Assembly: GCA_023230485.1 (NCBI GenBank)
Contig: JALNXG010000031.1
Span: forward strand, 1-42,261
DNA from: Melioribacteraceae bacterium
GTDB lineage: Bacteria > Bacteroidota > Ignavibacteria > Ignavibacteriales > Melioribacteraceae
Reading direction: 5' to 3'
DNA: 42,261 nucleotides
The notes below the pieces were generated by a model, which saw only the letters and a list, made by a program, of their open reading frames with translations, was not told the origin of the DNA and searched no databases. The translations under genes and the position numbers were made by a program. Of this stretch, positions 9,004 to 18,663 are shown piece after piece (positions within the stretch are counted from its first letter, which is position 1; each line of letters starts with the position of its first letter).

Positions 9004-9291
9004 CTATTTCTTTTTTACAGGGAGGATTGCATCTTTAGCAGCTTTTGCAATTCTGAATTTTAATACTTTCTTAGCAGGAATTTTAATAGCTTCGCCCGTT
9101 GCTGGGTTTCTGCCTTTTCTTGCTTTTCTGCTTACAATTAATAATTTACCTAAGCCGGGCATTACGAATTCTTTTTTGGCTTCTTTGTAAGCTAACTGCA
9201 CAAATTCTTCTAAGAAAACACCAGCTTGTTTCTTTGTGATGGTGAGCTTCTTTGCTAAATGGTCTAAGATTTGACCTTTTGTCATTGCCAT
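9004..9291 (-). CDS. HU/IHF family DNA-binding protein
   Basis: HU-type proteins bend and compact DNA as dimers. The 95-residue product has the family layout: two N-terminal helices (KGQILDHLAKKL, then AGVFLEEFVQLAYKEAKK), a Gly-rich turn (MPGLGKL), and the DNA-binding arm with the signature GRNPATGEAIKIPAKK. The C-terminus is Lys-rich (ILPVKKK). The ATG at 9291 is chosen because AAAGGA lies just upstream and the fold begins right there. An in-frame GTG at 9330 would add 13 residues not expected in the family. It has its own terminator and appears to be monocistronic. Confidence 0.92.
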   Translation of the reverse strand: MAMTKGQILDHLAKKLTITKKQAGVFLEEFVQLAYKEAKKEFVMPGLGKLLIVSRKARKGRNPATGEAIKIPAKKVLKFRIAKAAKDAILPVKKK

Positions 9292-9490
9292 TGTGCTTTT
9301 CCTTTCTTTTGTGTATGAAATAAATTTCACTTAAAAAATAGAAATTTTTTTCCTTAAAACAAACAGTTTTTATTTATAAATACAATTTTTGCTTAATATT
9401 TATTAGGGTCAATTAAGCATACGTTTTACTCAAGACCCTTTGTAACTCGATATTTATTACCTTATTTTTACTTTAATAAACTTTGGTAAA

Positions 9491-11383
9491 ATGAAATTAT
9501 TTATTCAATACATATTTATTATTCTAATATGCTCTAGTGTAGTTTCGGCTCAAACCGATTCAACTAATGTCCGTATTTTTGCTAATGACTCCACTAATGT
9601 AAAAATAGATTCCGCCGCTTTTAAAGCAACTGATTCACTTAAAACGAAAGTTATACAAGACACGATTAAGCCTGTATTTATTGAGGCTTATGATGCGTAT
9701 ACTTTATCAACAAAGAAAGCAATTGATAGAAGCGATTACCGTTACACAGGAAATCTTTTTACTTATTTACCTTTTGGTCGTTTAGATGATTTAGGGCAGT
9801 ACCTTCAGCCATCGCAGGTTAGTCTTTATAATCTTGGCTTCAATGCAATCTCTTATCTCGATAACGGAATAAATATAAATAATAGAATTAATAATTCATT
9901 TGATCTGAATAATTATCAATCAGAATCGATCGATTCAATGGAAGTAATTTCACTTCCAAAAGGATTTCTTTTTTCTTCGGTAAATAATCCTGTATCGGTT
10001 AATTTCATATCGCGTAATAAACTTAGTGGTAAACCGCATTCACGCATTCGATTTATTCAAGCACCTAATGATGAAGGATTCGCAGATTTCCAATTCAATG
10101 CTTTCCTTTCTCCAAAGTTTAGAACATTTTTTGAAATTACTAATGGAACTGCTGAATCTAATTTCGCAAATAGTGATGGAAGTCTCTGGCAGGGCTCGAT
10201 TCGATTCCAATACATTTTATCAGGCAATACAGATTTATTCGCTGATTACTCTTACCTAAAATCTAACGTGCACCTCAATGGCGGCGTAGTTTATCGAACA
10301 AGTATCGATAGTATTTATGATAGTTTTTTAGCTCCCGTTAGATTTACAAATCGATATCAAAAGACTTCGTTGCAAAATGCGGGTTTGAGATTGCTTCACC
10401 GATTCTCTGATAGAATAATTTCTGATGTATCTCTTTACTATCAAGATAATCTTTCAGAATATAGAGTAAATGATCCAACCGGAACGAATTTTCAAGATGG
10501 TCTATCTCCTGTAATGCAAGACAATAAATATCATCTCTTCGGTGTTCAGGCAAAGCAGGATATCGGACTTTCAATTTTTAATTTACGATTGATCGGAAAT
10601 ATCGAACGAGCAAAACATGAATCTAATTTATCCCCCGGTTCTATTGATGTAAATACTTATTCAGCATCTGCGGAAGGTAGTGCTTTCTTTTTCAATATAT
10701 TAAAAGGAACGGCATTCACTAAATATCTAAAATATCGGGGTAATGATTATGTTGGTATTGGTGCAGAAGGCGAATTATTTCTTAGTAAAAAAACTTCACT
10801 TTATTTTGGTTTATCAAGATTTCAAAAACCTGAATTAATTCTCTCTGATTATTTCTCTCCTGTTACTTTTGATACATATAAAAGAAAATTGACACTTGCT
10901 GAAGCAAGGTTAAAAGTATTATTCGGGAAGTCAGATTTATCAATCGGGTATTTTCATTATAATAATAGTCTAAACGGAATGAATGCTAATATTAATTTAA
11001 AGATTTGGAAAATATTACTTTCATCCAATAACTCAATTTATTCCTCTCGGTTTGTTTCGGCAGGTGGAATCTATTATGAAGATATTTTATTTAATGAAAA
11101 CCTAAATCTGAAAACCGGTTTTAATTATAGATTTTATAGTGAATTAAGTCTCAGCTTTGTAACTACTGTTCCAACTTCTCCGGCTTATTCGGCATTTCCA
11201 TTTTATCCTTATATCAAAAATAGTTTTCAAATTGATTTTTTTCTCTCCGGCAGGATTCAAGATGCTGCAACGATATATTTTACATGGGAAAATCTATTAG
11301 GTGAAGATTATTTTATCGTTCCAATCTATCCGATGTACCAGACGGGTCTCAGATTTGGGGTCGCTTGGGATTTCCTTGATTAA
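9491..11383 (+). CDS. TonB-dependent-receptor-like outer-membrane protein
   Basis: A 630-residue outer-membrane protein. Residues 1-20 are a signal peptide ending VSAQ. A Ser/Thr/Asp-rich linker is followed by a plug-like segment (about 95-175) in which IDSMEVISLPKGF resembles the IE.IEV..GP element of TonB receptor plugs. From about residue 180 there are alternating aromatic/polar strands typical of a beta-barrel, ending FRFG-type (TGLRFGVAWDFLD) with a near-terminal aromatic. No clear TonB box was seen and the barrel is shorter than that of large SusC proteins. It lies 50 bases upstream of the amylase-type gene on the same strand, so a link to oligosaccharide uptake is possible but unproven. 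Confidence 0.65.
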   Translation: MKLFIQYIFIILICSSVVSAQTDSTNVRIFANDSTNVKIDSAAFKATDSLKTKVIQDTIKPVFIEAYDAYTLSTKKAIDRSDYRYTGNLFTYLPFGRLDDLGQYLQPSQVSLYNLGFNAISYLDNGININNRINNSFDLNNYQSESIDSMEVISLPKGFLFSSVNNPVSVNFISRNKLSGKPHSRIRFIQAPNDEGFADFQFNAFLSPKFRTFFEITNGTAESNFANSDGSLWQGSIRFQYILSGNTDLFADYSYLKSNVHLNGGVVYRTSIDSIYDSFLAPVRFTNRYQKTSLQNAGLRLLHRFSDRIISDVSLYYQDNLSEYRVNDPTGTNFQDGLSPVMQDNKYHLFGVQAKQDIGLSIFNLRLIGNIERAKHESNLSPGSIDVNTYSASAEGSAFFFNILKGTAFTKYLKYRGNDYVGIGAEGELFLSKKTSLYFGLSRFQKPELILSDYFSPVTFDTYKRKLTLAEARLKVLFGKSDLSIGYFHYNNSLNGMNANINLKIWKILLSSNNSIYSSRFVSAGGIYYEDILFNENLNLKTGFNYRFYSELSLSFVTTVPTSPAYSAFPFYPYIKNSFQIDFFLSGRIQDAATIYFTWENLLGEDYFIVPIYPMYQTGLRFGVAWDFLD

Positions 11384-11433
11384 TTTCTTTTCACTGCTTA
11401 ACTTTACCTTTTAAACACATACTAGGAATTACG

Positions 11434-14361
11434 ATGCGAATTAAAATTGTTATTTTATTAATGCTATTATTTGTCTCCGTTAATTATGCACAAATAGTAT
11501 ATACAACACCAGCTAACCCTACCGAGAAAGATGCTATTGAATTATATTTTAGAGCTGATCTTGGCACCGCAGGACTAAAAAATTATACTGGTGATGTTTA
11601 TGCTCATACTGGTGTAATAACCAATAAAAGTACAAGCGATAAGGATTGGAAATATGTCATTGCTGAATGGACATCAAACATACCTAAGGCGAAACTAGAA
11701 CGAGTAGAAACAAATTTATATAAACTCTCCATTACACCAAGCATACGATCGTTTTATAATGTGCCTGTAACTGAAAAAATCTTAAAGATTGCGCTCGTTT
11801 TTAGAAGTGGCGATAGAAGCAAAGAAGGTAAGGATACAGGCGGTACAGATATTTTCTTAGATGTATTTCAAGAAGGACTATCGGTTGTTCTTAATTCTCC
11901 GGCAGTAAGTCTTACATTTACCGATCCGCTTCGCACACCTGTATTCGCTGCTCCAACAGGGACAATAACATTAAATGCAAGTGCGGTTCGCTCTACACAG
12001 ATAAAATCATTTCGATTATTTATTAACGATAATAAAGAGTTTGAATCAGCAGATACATCTCTTAATTATGATTTCGTTGCTGCGAATTTTCAAGAAGGTG
12101 TTAATAATATAAAATTAGTTGCCATAGATAATACGAGCAAAGATTCAGTTCAATTCGTAATTATGCGGAATCCGGAATTTAATACATCTGCGCTGCCGGC
12201 TGGAATGAGACCCGGAATTAATTATTATGCGGGCGATCCTACAAAAGTTACTCTGGCACTTTTTGCTCCGTATAAAAACTATGCTTATCTAATCGGTGAT
12301 TTTGATAATACAGATTGGAAAGTAGATAAAAAATATTTCATGAATAAGGAAGTGATAAAACCGGATAGCACAATATTCTGGATCACAATAGAGAACCTTT
12401 CGCCCGGTACGGAATATGCTGTTCAATATTTTGTAGATGGGGAGATAAGAACCGCTGATCCATATAGCGAGAAGGTACTTGATCCTTGGAACGATAAATA
12501 TATTCCATCCTCAGTTTATCCATATCCGAAAGCATATCCGGCAGGGAAAACCGAATGGCAGGTTACAACTATTAAACCTAGCGAAATTCCTTATCAATGG
12601 AACGTTACAAATTTTCTTAAACCTGCAAAAGAAAATTTAATTGTTTATGAATTACTTGTTAGGGATTTTGTTTCTACGCATTCATATCAAACATTAAGCG
12701 ATACGCTAAGTTACTTGAAACGTCTTGGTGTAAATGCAATTGAGCTAATGCCCGTAATGGAATTTGACGGAAATGAAAGCTGGGGATATAATCCTGCATT
12801 CCATGTTGCATTGGATAAATATTACGGTACTAAAAATATGTTAAAAGCATTCATTGATAAATGTCATGAAAATGGTATTGCGGTAATTTTAGATATGGTG
12901 CTGAATCATGTAACGGGAGCTTCGCCTCTCGCTCGCCTTTATTGGAACGGTTCGCTTAGCCGTCCATTAGATTTTAGTCCTTATCTTAATGCCATCCCCA
13001 AACATGAGTTTAATGTTTTTAACGATGTAAACCATGAGAGCAACGCTACAAAATATTGGGTGGATAGAGTAAATGAATATTGGTTAAAGGAATATAAATT
13101 CGATGGATACCGTTTTGATCTCTCAAAAGGATTCACTCAAAAAAATACTTTAGGAAATGCGAATGCAATGGCGGCTTACGATCAATCACGCATTAATATT
13201 CTTAAAAGAATGGCAAATAAAATTTGGGAAACTGATTCCACCGCCTATGTGATACTTGAACATTTTGCAGATAATAGCGAAGAGAGAGTTCTTGCTGATT
13301 ATGGTATGATGCTTTGGGGTAACCATAATTACAATTATAATGAAGCTACAATGGGCTATCTTCCTAATTCCAATTTTTCTGGCATCTCTTATAAGAATCG
13401 CAATTTTAGTAAGCCCAATTTAGTTGGTTATATGGAAAGCCATGATGAAGAACGTTTGATGTATAAAAATATACAGTTCGGAAATGCAGGTACTAATTAT
13501 AATATTAAAGAAACTAATATCGCCCTTGAACGAATAAAATTAGCAGCAGCATTCTTTTTTACAGTACCGGGACCGAAGATGGTTTGGCAATTCGGCGAGC
13601 TTGGATATGATATCTCTAAATTTGCTGATCCTAATGGAGTCGTACCTACACCCTATGGAGATGAAAGATATAAAGTTGGTCCAAAACCAATTCGTTGGAA
13701 TTATCAAGATGACGTAAATAGAGCCAAGGTTTATAAGGTGTTTAGTTATCTTATTAATCTAAAGAAAAATTATCCGGTATTTAGTACGGCTGATTTTACT
13801 TTGGAGCTTACCGGATTTATGAAAAAGATTAAGCTAAATGATGCTTCGATGAACGTGAATATTATCGGAAATTTTGATGTGAAGAGCGGTACGATTAATC
13901 CGACTTTCAAGTCCACCGGATGGTGGTATGATTATTTTGCAGGAGATAGCATTAATGTAACTGATACACAGGCACTGATTAATCTCGGACCAGGTGAATT
14001 TAAGATTTATACAGATAAAAAACTTCCCGCACCCGAAGCAGGTCTTGTAACAGACATTGAAAGCGAACAAGAGGAAATTCCGACAGGATTTCTATTAGAA
14101 CAAAATTATCCTAATCCATTTAATCCTTCTACTACGATTAAGTATTCTTTAGCCGAGCCGGGATTTGTTTCGTTGAAAATTTATAATACGCTCGGACAGG
14201 AAATTATTACACTTATTAATAATGAAAAGAATAGCGGTTATTATTCGGTAAATTGGAATGGTAAAGATGCCGGTGGAATGAATGTCGCTTCCGGCATTTA
14301 TCTTTATTCATTAAAAGCAGGCGGAGCACAATCAACTAAAAAAATGCTGCTTCTAAAGTAA
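11434..14361 (+). CDS. Secreted GH13 alpha-amylase-family enzyme with T9SS tail
   Basis: The 975-residue product acts on alpha-glucans outside the cell. A signal peptide (residues 1-19, ending NYAQ) is followed by beta-sandwich domains, including a CBM48-like part near 265-330 (YAYLIGDFDNTDW). The GH13 barrel shows region I DMVLNHV, region II GYRFDLSKG with nucleophile Asp562, region III VILEHF with acid/base Glu609, and region IV MESHDEER with Asp671, so the catalytic triad is complete. The last 85 or so residues are a type A T9SS sorting domain (NYPNPFNPSTTIKY ... KKMLLLK). AGGAATT precedes the ATG. The exact substrate (starch, glycogen or branched glucan) cannot be read from the sequence. 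It is probably cotranscribed with the outer-membrane protein gene upstream. Confidence 0.9.
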   Translation: MRIKIVILLMLLFVSVNYAQIVYTTPANPTEKDAIELYFRADLGTAGLKNYTGDVYAHTGVITNKSTSDKDWKYVIAEWTSNIPKAKLERVETNLYKLSITPSIRSFYNVPVTEKILKIALVFRSGDRSKEGKDTGGTDIFLDVFQEGLSVVLNSPAVSLTFTDPLRTPVFAAPTGTITLNASAVRSTQIKSFRLFINDNKEFESADTSLNYDFVAANFQEGVNNIKLVAIDNTSKDSVQFVIMRNPEFNTSALPAGMRPGINYYAGDPTKVTLALFAPYKNYAYLIGDFDNTDWKVDKKYFMNKEVIKPDSTIFWITIENLSPGTEYAVQYFVDGEIRTADPYSEKVLDPWNDKYIPSSVYPYPKAYPAGKTEWQVTTIKPSEIPYQWNVTNFLKPAKENLIVYELLVRDFVSTHSYQTLSDTLSYLKRLGVNAIELMPVMEFDGNESWGYNPAFHVALDKYYGTKNMLKAFIDKCHENGIAVILDMVLNHVTGASPLARLYWNGSLSRPLDFSPYLNAIPKHEFNVFNDVNHESNATKYWVDRVNEYWLKEYKFDGYRFDLSKGFTQKNTLGNANAMAAYDQSRINILKRMANKIWETDSTAYVILEHFADNSEERVLADYGMMLWGNHNYNYNEATMGYLPNSNFSGISYKNRNFSKPNLVGYMESHDEERLMYKNIQFGNAGTNYNIKETNIALERIKLAAAFFFTVPGPKMVWQFGELGYDISKFADPNGVVPTPYGDERYKVGPKPIRWNYQDDVNRAKVYKVFSYLINLKKNYPVFSTADFTLELTGFMKKIKLNDASMNVNIIGNFDVKSGTINPTFKSTGWWYDYFAGDSINVTDTQALINLGPGEFKIYTDKKLPAPEAGLVTDIESEQEEIPTGFLLEQNYPNPFNPSTTIKYSLAEPGFVSLKIYNTLGQEIITLINNEKNSGYYSVNWNGKDAGGMNVASGIYLYSLKAGGAQSTKKMLLLK

Positions 14362-14592
14362 TAATTACGTTAAAAGTCCAGTTCTATTAAAAAGTTGACG
14401 GATTAGATTGTTTGATGAGTCCCATTTGTTGGGGTTCATTCTCGATTAGGGGTGACTCTTCGATTTCTATAAATTATTTAACCGATTCCATTGTGATTAA
14501 AAATATAATTATTTCATTATTCGGCTTTTGGATTGAATTGATCGGCAATAATCTTTAGATTTAAAACTCACCTTATAAGTTCGAGGATAATA

Positions 14593-17500
14593 ATGAATAC
14601 AAAATGCTTAACTGTAGTATTCCTGATTGCACATATTATTTTTGCACAAGGCTATGAGTCAAATAATAAAAGCAAAAACTACGCTAAGGAAACCAAATCA
14701 ATTAACAGCAGTAATACCAATAGACAAATTAAAGACAGCAACCCATTCGGAGCACATTACTTTCAAGAATATAAGTCGAACGAAAAATCTAAACGCATTT
14801 TTTCAGAGAGAAAGAGTAGAGTTAAAGGAAAAGTAAAATATGATTCACCCGATAAATTTGCTGAACTTCATCGTTTATTGCGTACGCCTCAAGGAGAGAA
14901 AATACCTAATTACCCATCTAACTATATTTTAAGTGAACTTGAAAAAGCAAATAATGTTAGTAGTCTGAAAAAAGCATCTTCCCTCGAATTTATTGAGCGA
15001 GGACCGGGAAATGTAAGCGGCAGAACAAGAGGGATTGTAATAGATGCTGCTGATGCAACACATAGCACCTGGTTTGCAGGATCGGTAAGCGGAGGAATCT
15101 GGAAAACTACCGATAAAGGACAAAACTGGATTAATAAATCACCTAATTTATTAAATCTCGCCACTACTGTATTGATGCAATCCAAATCAGATCCTAACAT
15201 TATTTATTGTGGTACAGGTGAAGGGTTTTTTAGTACAGGTTCTGTTGGCGGGTCCGGTATATTCAAATCAACTGACCATGGTGAAACATGGATACAATTA
15301 TTATCGACTGTGGAAATGGAATTTGGAGATATTAATAGAATAATTGTCGATCCGGTAAATTCTGATATATTGCTTGCATGCACAAATCCACACAAGTCTA
15401 ATAATGATGATTCAAGTCCTTCAGCTATTTATCGTTCAACTGACGGGGGTTCAACTTGGACAAGAACATTAAGTACCGGAGAAGACAGAATTCAAGACCT
15501 CCAATATGATCCTACCGATTTTATGATTCAATATTGTTCTATAAATGCTAATGGCGTTTATAAATCGTTTGATGGTGGATTAACTTGGAATGCCACCGCT
15601 ATTACAGGAATTGATGAAGAAGGGAATACCACCAATGATTTTGGAAGAATCGAGATTGCGGTATCACCATCGAATCCTAATTATGTTTATGCGGGGATTG
15701 ATTCTCGCGAAGGTGCAATTTTATACGTTTCTGAAAATAAAGGTGATGATTGGTTTAGAGTTTTTTCTGAAGACGAAACTCAACATAATTGGCTTGGTGA
15801 TCAAGGCTGGTATGATAATACAATTGCCGTGCATCCATATAATGAAAAAATTGTTTTTATGGCGGGAATAGATATGTGGAAAGCTGAAATTAAAGATATA
15901 GGCCAAACTGATACTACTCGATATGCGCAATTTTTCAATGTTACAGATGGTTATAAAAAATATGGAAAACCATACGTGCATGTAGATCATCATAGCATCT
16001 ATTTAATACCAATTGAGGATCAGACCCCTAAGACATTTTGGATAGTAAATGGTAATGATGGAGGAGTGGCATATTCACCTGATGAAGGCGAAACTTGGTA
16101 CGGAAATGCAACTAGTTATAAAGCTAAAAATGGAGGATATAATACCACTCAATTTTATGGAGTCGATAAACAACATGGCGATGATCGATATATTGGTGGC
16201 ACTCAAGATAATGGTACTTTTCTCTCACCATCAGATTTAAATGTAGATAAAACGACAAGTTATACTGAAGCTATTGGTGGAGATGGATTTGAAGCTGTCT
16301 TTCATTATAACGATCCGCTGAAAATGATTGGAAGCAGTCAAAATAATAATTTTATGAGAAGTATTGATGGAGGGAAATCATGTATACCTGCACTTCGAGG
16401 GTTTGATGATGCAGGTGGAGGGGGTAGCCCATTTGTATCTCAAATCGCTAATTCAAAAAGTGACCCGGATATACTTATGACTACCGGAGTTCAAGGTGTG
16501 TGGCGATCTGAAAATTTTGGTGAATCTTGGTCTAAAAGCATTATGAAACCGAACAAAGCGTGGAGAGCCGATGGTACTATTACCCCAATTGAAATAAGTA
16601 TTGCTAATCCTAAAATTGTATGGTCAGGAATGTCATACTCATCTAAAGAAAGTTATCTGTTTTTATCTCAAGACGGAGGAGTAACTTTTGAATTAGTTAA
16701 TGTTCCTATAAATGTTCCATATAATTTTGATGGGGGAACAATATCAGGTATTTCTACTCATCCTAATGATATGAATACGGCTTATCTCACTTATTCATTT
16801 TATAAACAACCAAAAATTCTTAGAACATCTGATCTAGGGAAGACTTGGGAAGATATAACAGGATTTGAATCTAATGATAATAGTAATCGAGGCTTCCCTA
16901 ATGTAGCAACATATTGTGTTTTAGCATTTCCAAATTCAAATTTATTATGGGCTGGTACCGAGATAGGACTATTCGAATCGACCGACAATGGACTTTCATG
17001 GAGCAAAGTTGTGGGAGAATTTCCATCTGTCGCTATCTGGGATATGAAGATCGTAGATGATCAAGTAGTTATCGGAACTCATGGCAGAGGTATATGGAGT
17101 GTAGTACATCCTGAAATTAAGGATTACAAACCTGCGGAGGTCACTCTATCTCCTGTTATTCAATTTGTTAATCTTAATATTGACGGTGTTATTACGATAT
17201 ATATTAATTTGAGGGATGCGTATGATTCTACTCATATTACTTTAAATGGAAATATATTGGATAGATTAGGATCATCTGTAGCAAGTGAGTTGACATATAA
17301 ATATTCGCCTTTGAATGCAGGAGTAGATACTCTTCAAATTGTTTCTTATAAAAATGAAATAGATTATAGATCGTCTTATGCGATTCAAGAAATATATCGA
17401 TATAAACAAGCTGTAATTAGTTATAATAATGATTTTGAAAATGATGGGGACGACTTTTATGGTAAAGGATTTGGAGTTGTCAAAGTGGAGGCTTTTTCTA

Positions 17501-18237
17501 AATCAATTCACTCCGATCATCCATATATCGAGAATAAAGAATATTTTTATAATTTATTAGTCCCCGTAGTAATTAGCGGTGGGGATAAGAAAACTATTTT
17601 AGAATATGATGATATTGCATTAATTGAGCCGGGAGAAGAAAATTCAGTTTTTGGATACCCAAATTTCGCCGACTTTGTCATAGTACTCGCCTCTAAGGAT
17701 GGAATTAATTGGAAACCCGTTATTGATGGATATAATGCCAGATATAACGAGCAATGGGAAACTCTTTTTAAAAATGAAACATTACCGGATCAATCACATT
17801 TTGTACATCATGAAATAAATCTTAATAATACATTTGCAGAAGGCGATACAGTACAGATCAGATTCTATCTTTATTCCGATCCCTCTACTGTGGGATATGG
17901 CTGGGTAATTGATAATGTGAAAATTGAAGGCGCACCAACGGGTATTGCCGGTGAATCTATAATTCCAACTCAGTTTAGTTTATCTCAAAATTATCCAAAT
18001 CCATTTAATCCGGAAACTATAATTGAATATTCAATTGCTGCTGATATTCATGTAACGTTAAAACTTTATGATATACTTGGGCGAGAGGTCGCGAAGATAA
18101 TCGATGAGAATAAATCGCCGGGACATTATAAAGAAAGATTCTCGGCAGCAAAATCAGATTTAAGTTCAGGGATCTATTTTTATAAATTAAGTGCCGGTAA
18201 TTTTACCTCCACAAAAAAGATGATACTTCTGAAGTAA
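14593..18237 (+). CDS. Large secreted sortilin/BNR-repeat protein with T9SS tail
   Basis: A 1214-residue surface or secreted protein with a signal peptide at 1-19. From about 135 to 840 it carries many BNR/Asp-box-type units, such as GGIWKTTDKGQNW, GIFKSTDHGETW, AIYRSTDGGSTW, GVYKSFDGGLTW, GLFESTDNGLSW. Consecutive S-x-D-x-G-x-x-W boxes of this kind build the ten-bladed propeller of the VPS10/sortilin family and of some glycosidases. The region after about 860 is beta-rich and followed by a T9SS type A sorting domain (NYPNPFNPETIIEY ... KKMILLK). No glycosidase catalytic residues could be assigned, so it may be a binding protein or a peptidase-like propeller. GAGG lies before the ATG, and a strong terminator follows 23 bases after the stop. 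Confidence 0.85.
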   Translation: MNTKCLTVVFLIAHIIFAQGYESNNKSKNYAKETKSINSSNTNRQIKDSNPFGAHYFQEYKSNEKSKRIFSERKSRVKGKVKYDSPDKFAELHRLLRTPQGEKIPNYPSNYILSELEKANNVSSLKKASSLEFIERGPGNVSGRTRGIVIDAADATHSTWFAGSVSGGIWKTTDKGQNWINKSPNLLNLATTVLMQSKSDPNIIYCGTGEGFFSTGSVGGSGIFKSTDHGETWIQLLSTVEMEFGDINRIIVDPVNSDILLACTNPHKSNNDDSSPSAIYRSTDGGSTWTRTLSTGEDRIQDLQYDPTDFMIQYCSINANGVYKSFDGGLTWNATAITGIDEEGNTTNDFGRIEIAVSPSNPNYVYAGIDSREGAILYVSENKGDDWFRVFSEDETQHNWLGDQGWYDNTIAVHPYNEKIVFMAGIDMWKAEIKDIGQTDTTRYAQFFNVTDGYKKYGKPYVHVDHHSIYLIPIEDQTPKTFWIVNGNDGGVAYSPDEGETWYGNATSYKAKNGGYNTTQFYGVDKQHGDDRYIGGTQDNGTFLSPSDLNVDKTTSYTEAIGGDGFEAVFHYNDPLKMIGSSQNNNFMRSIDGGKSCIPALRGFDDAGGGGSPFVSQIANSKSDPDILMTTGVQGVWRSENFGESWSKSIMKPNKAWRADGTITPIEISIANPKIVWSGMSYSSKESYLFLSQDGGVTFELVNVPINVPYNFDGGTISGISTHPNDMNTAYLTYSFYKQPKILRTSDLGKTWEDITGFESNDNSNRGFPNVATYCVLAFPNSNLLWAGTEIGLFESTDNGLSWSKVVGEFPSVAIWDMKIVDDQVVIGTHGRGIWSVVHPEIKDYKPAEVTLSPVIQFVNLNIDGVITIYINLRDAYDSTHITLNGNILDRLGSSVASELTYKYSPLNAGVDTLQIVSYKNEIDYRSSYAIQEIYRYKQAVISYNNDFENDGDDFYGKGFGVVKVEAFSKSIHSDHPYIENKEYFYNLLVPVVISGGDKKTILEYDDIALIEPGEENSVFGYPNFADFVIVLASKDGINWKPVIDGYNARYNEQWETLFKNETLPDQSHFVHHEINLNNTFAEGDTVQIRFYLYSDPSTVGYGWVIDNVKIEGAPTGIAGESIIPTQFSLSQNYPNPFNPETIIEYSIAADIHVTLKLYDILGREVAKIIDENKSPGHYKERFSAAKSDLSSGIYFYKLSAGNFTSTKKMILLK

Positions 18238-18259
18238 TAACCAAAATTATTTTTCTAAT

Positions 18260-18300
18260 AATGGATAGTAAACCCATTTACTATCCATTTTTGGTTTTTG
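18260..18300 (+). terminator. Strong intrinsic terminator after the sortilin-like gene
   Basis: Bases 18260-18272 pair with 18277-18289 in a perfect stem around the 4-base loop CCCA. Runs of T follow (TTTTT, then GG, then TTTTT). It lies 23 bases after the stop codon. Confidence 0.9.
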
Positions 18301-18663
18301 GAAATTATAATTGGTTCGGTATAAGATGAACTTTAGATATTGTTAAGTGGTTCTTGTAGCATCATTCAAAGAATTTTCTTCTTCTAATTTTTGAACAAAT
18401 TTATCAATATTAGAAATCCTTATATCTAATAAAAAATAGAAAGTAATTAATAGAACAAATATACTTCAGTGAAAATAAAAAAGGTCAAAAAGAAATCCTA
18501 TATATAGACGCATAAGAGAATAAAGAGGCTGTTTATCTGCTTATTTTTTCTTTAAAGGGGAGAAATAACTAAAAAACTTCAATTTGGATATTAACTCCTT
18601 TTTTATATTTTCAAAAGTATTGTTATACTTACTGATTAATTTTTATTTTATTTGGATATTAGG
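18301..18663. other. Intergenic region upstream of nqrA, with a vestigial frame
   Basis: No intact gene is seen. On the minus strand a 40-codon frame without any start codon (18343-18465) reads as a hydrophobic segment followed by DIRISNID and a charged helix (KLEEEN), then a stop. This looks like the tail of a lost membrane-protein gene. The right part must hold the nqr promoter, which I cannot place with confidence in such AT-rich sequence. Confidence 0.4.

Noticed and set aside
14362..14592. Possible hairpin with GAGTCCCA and TTGGGGTTC after the amylase gene
   Set aside because: The pairing needs wobble pairs and no T run follows, so it is too weak to call a terminator.
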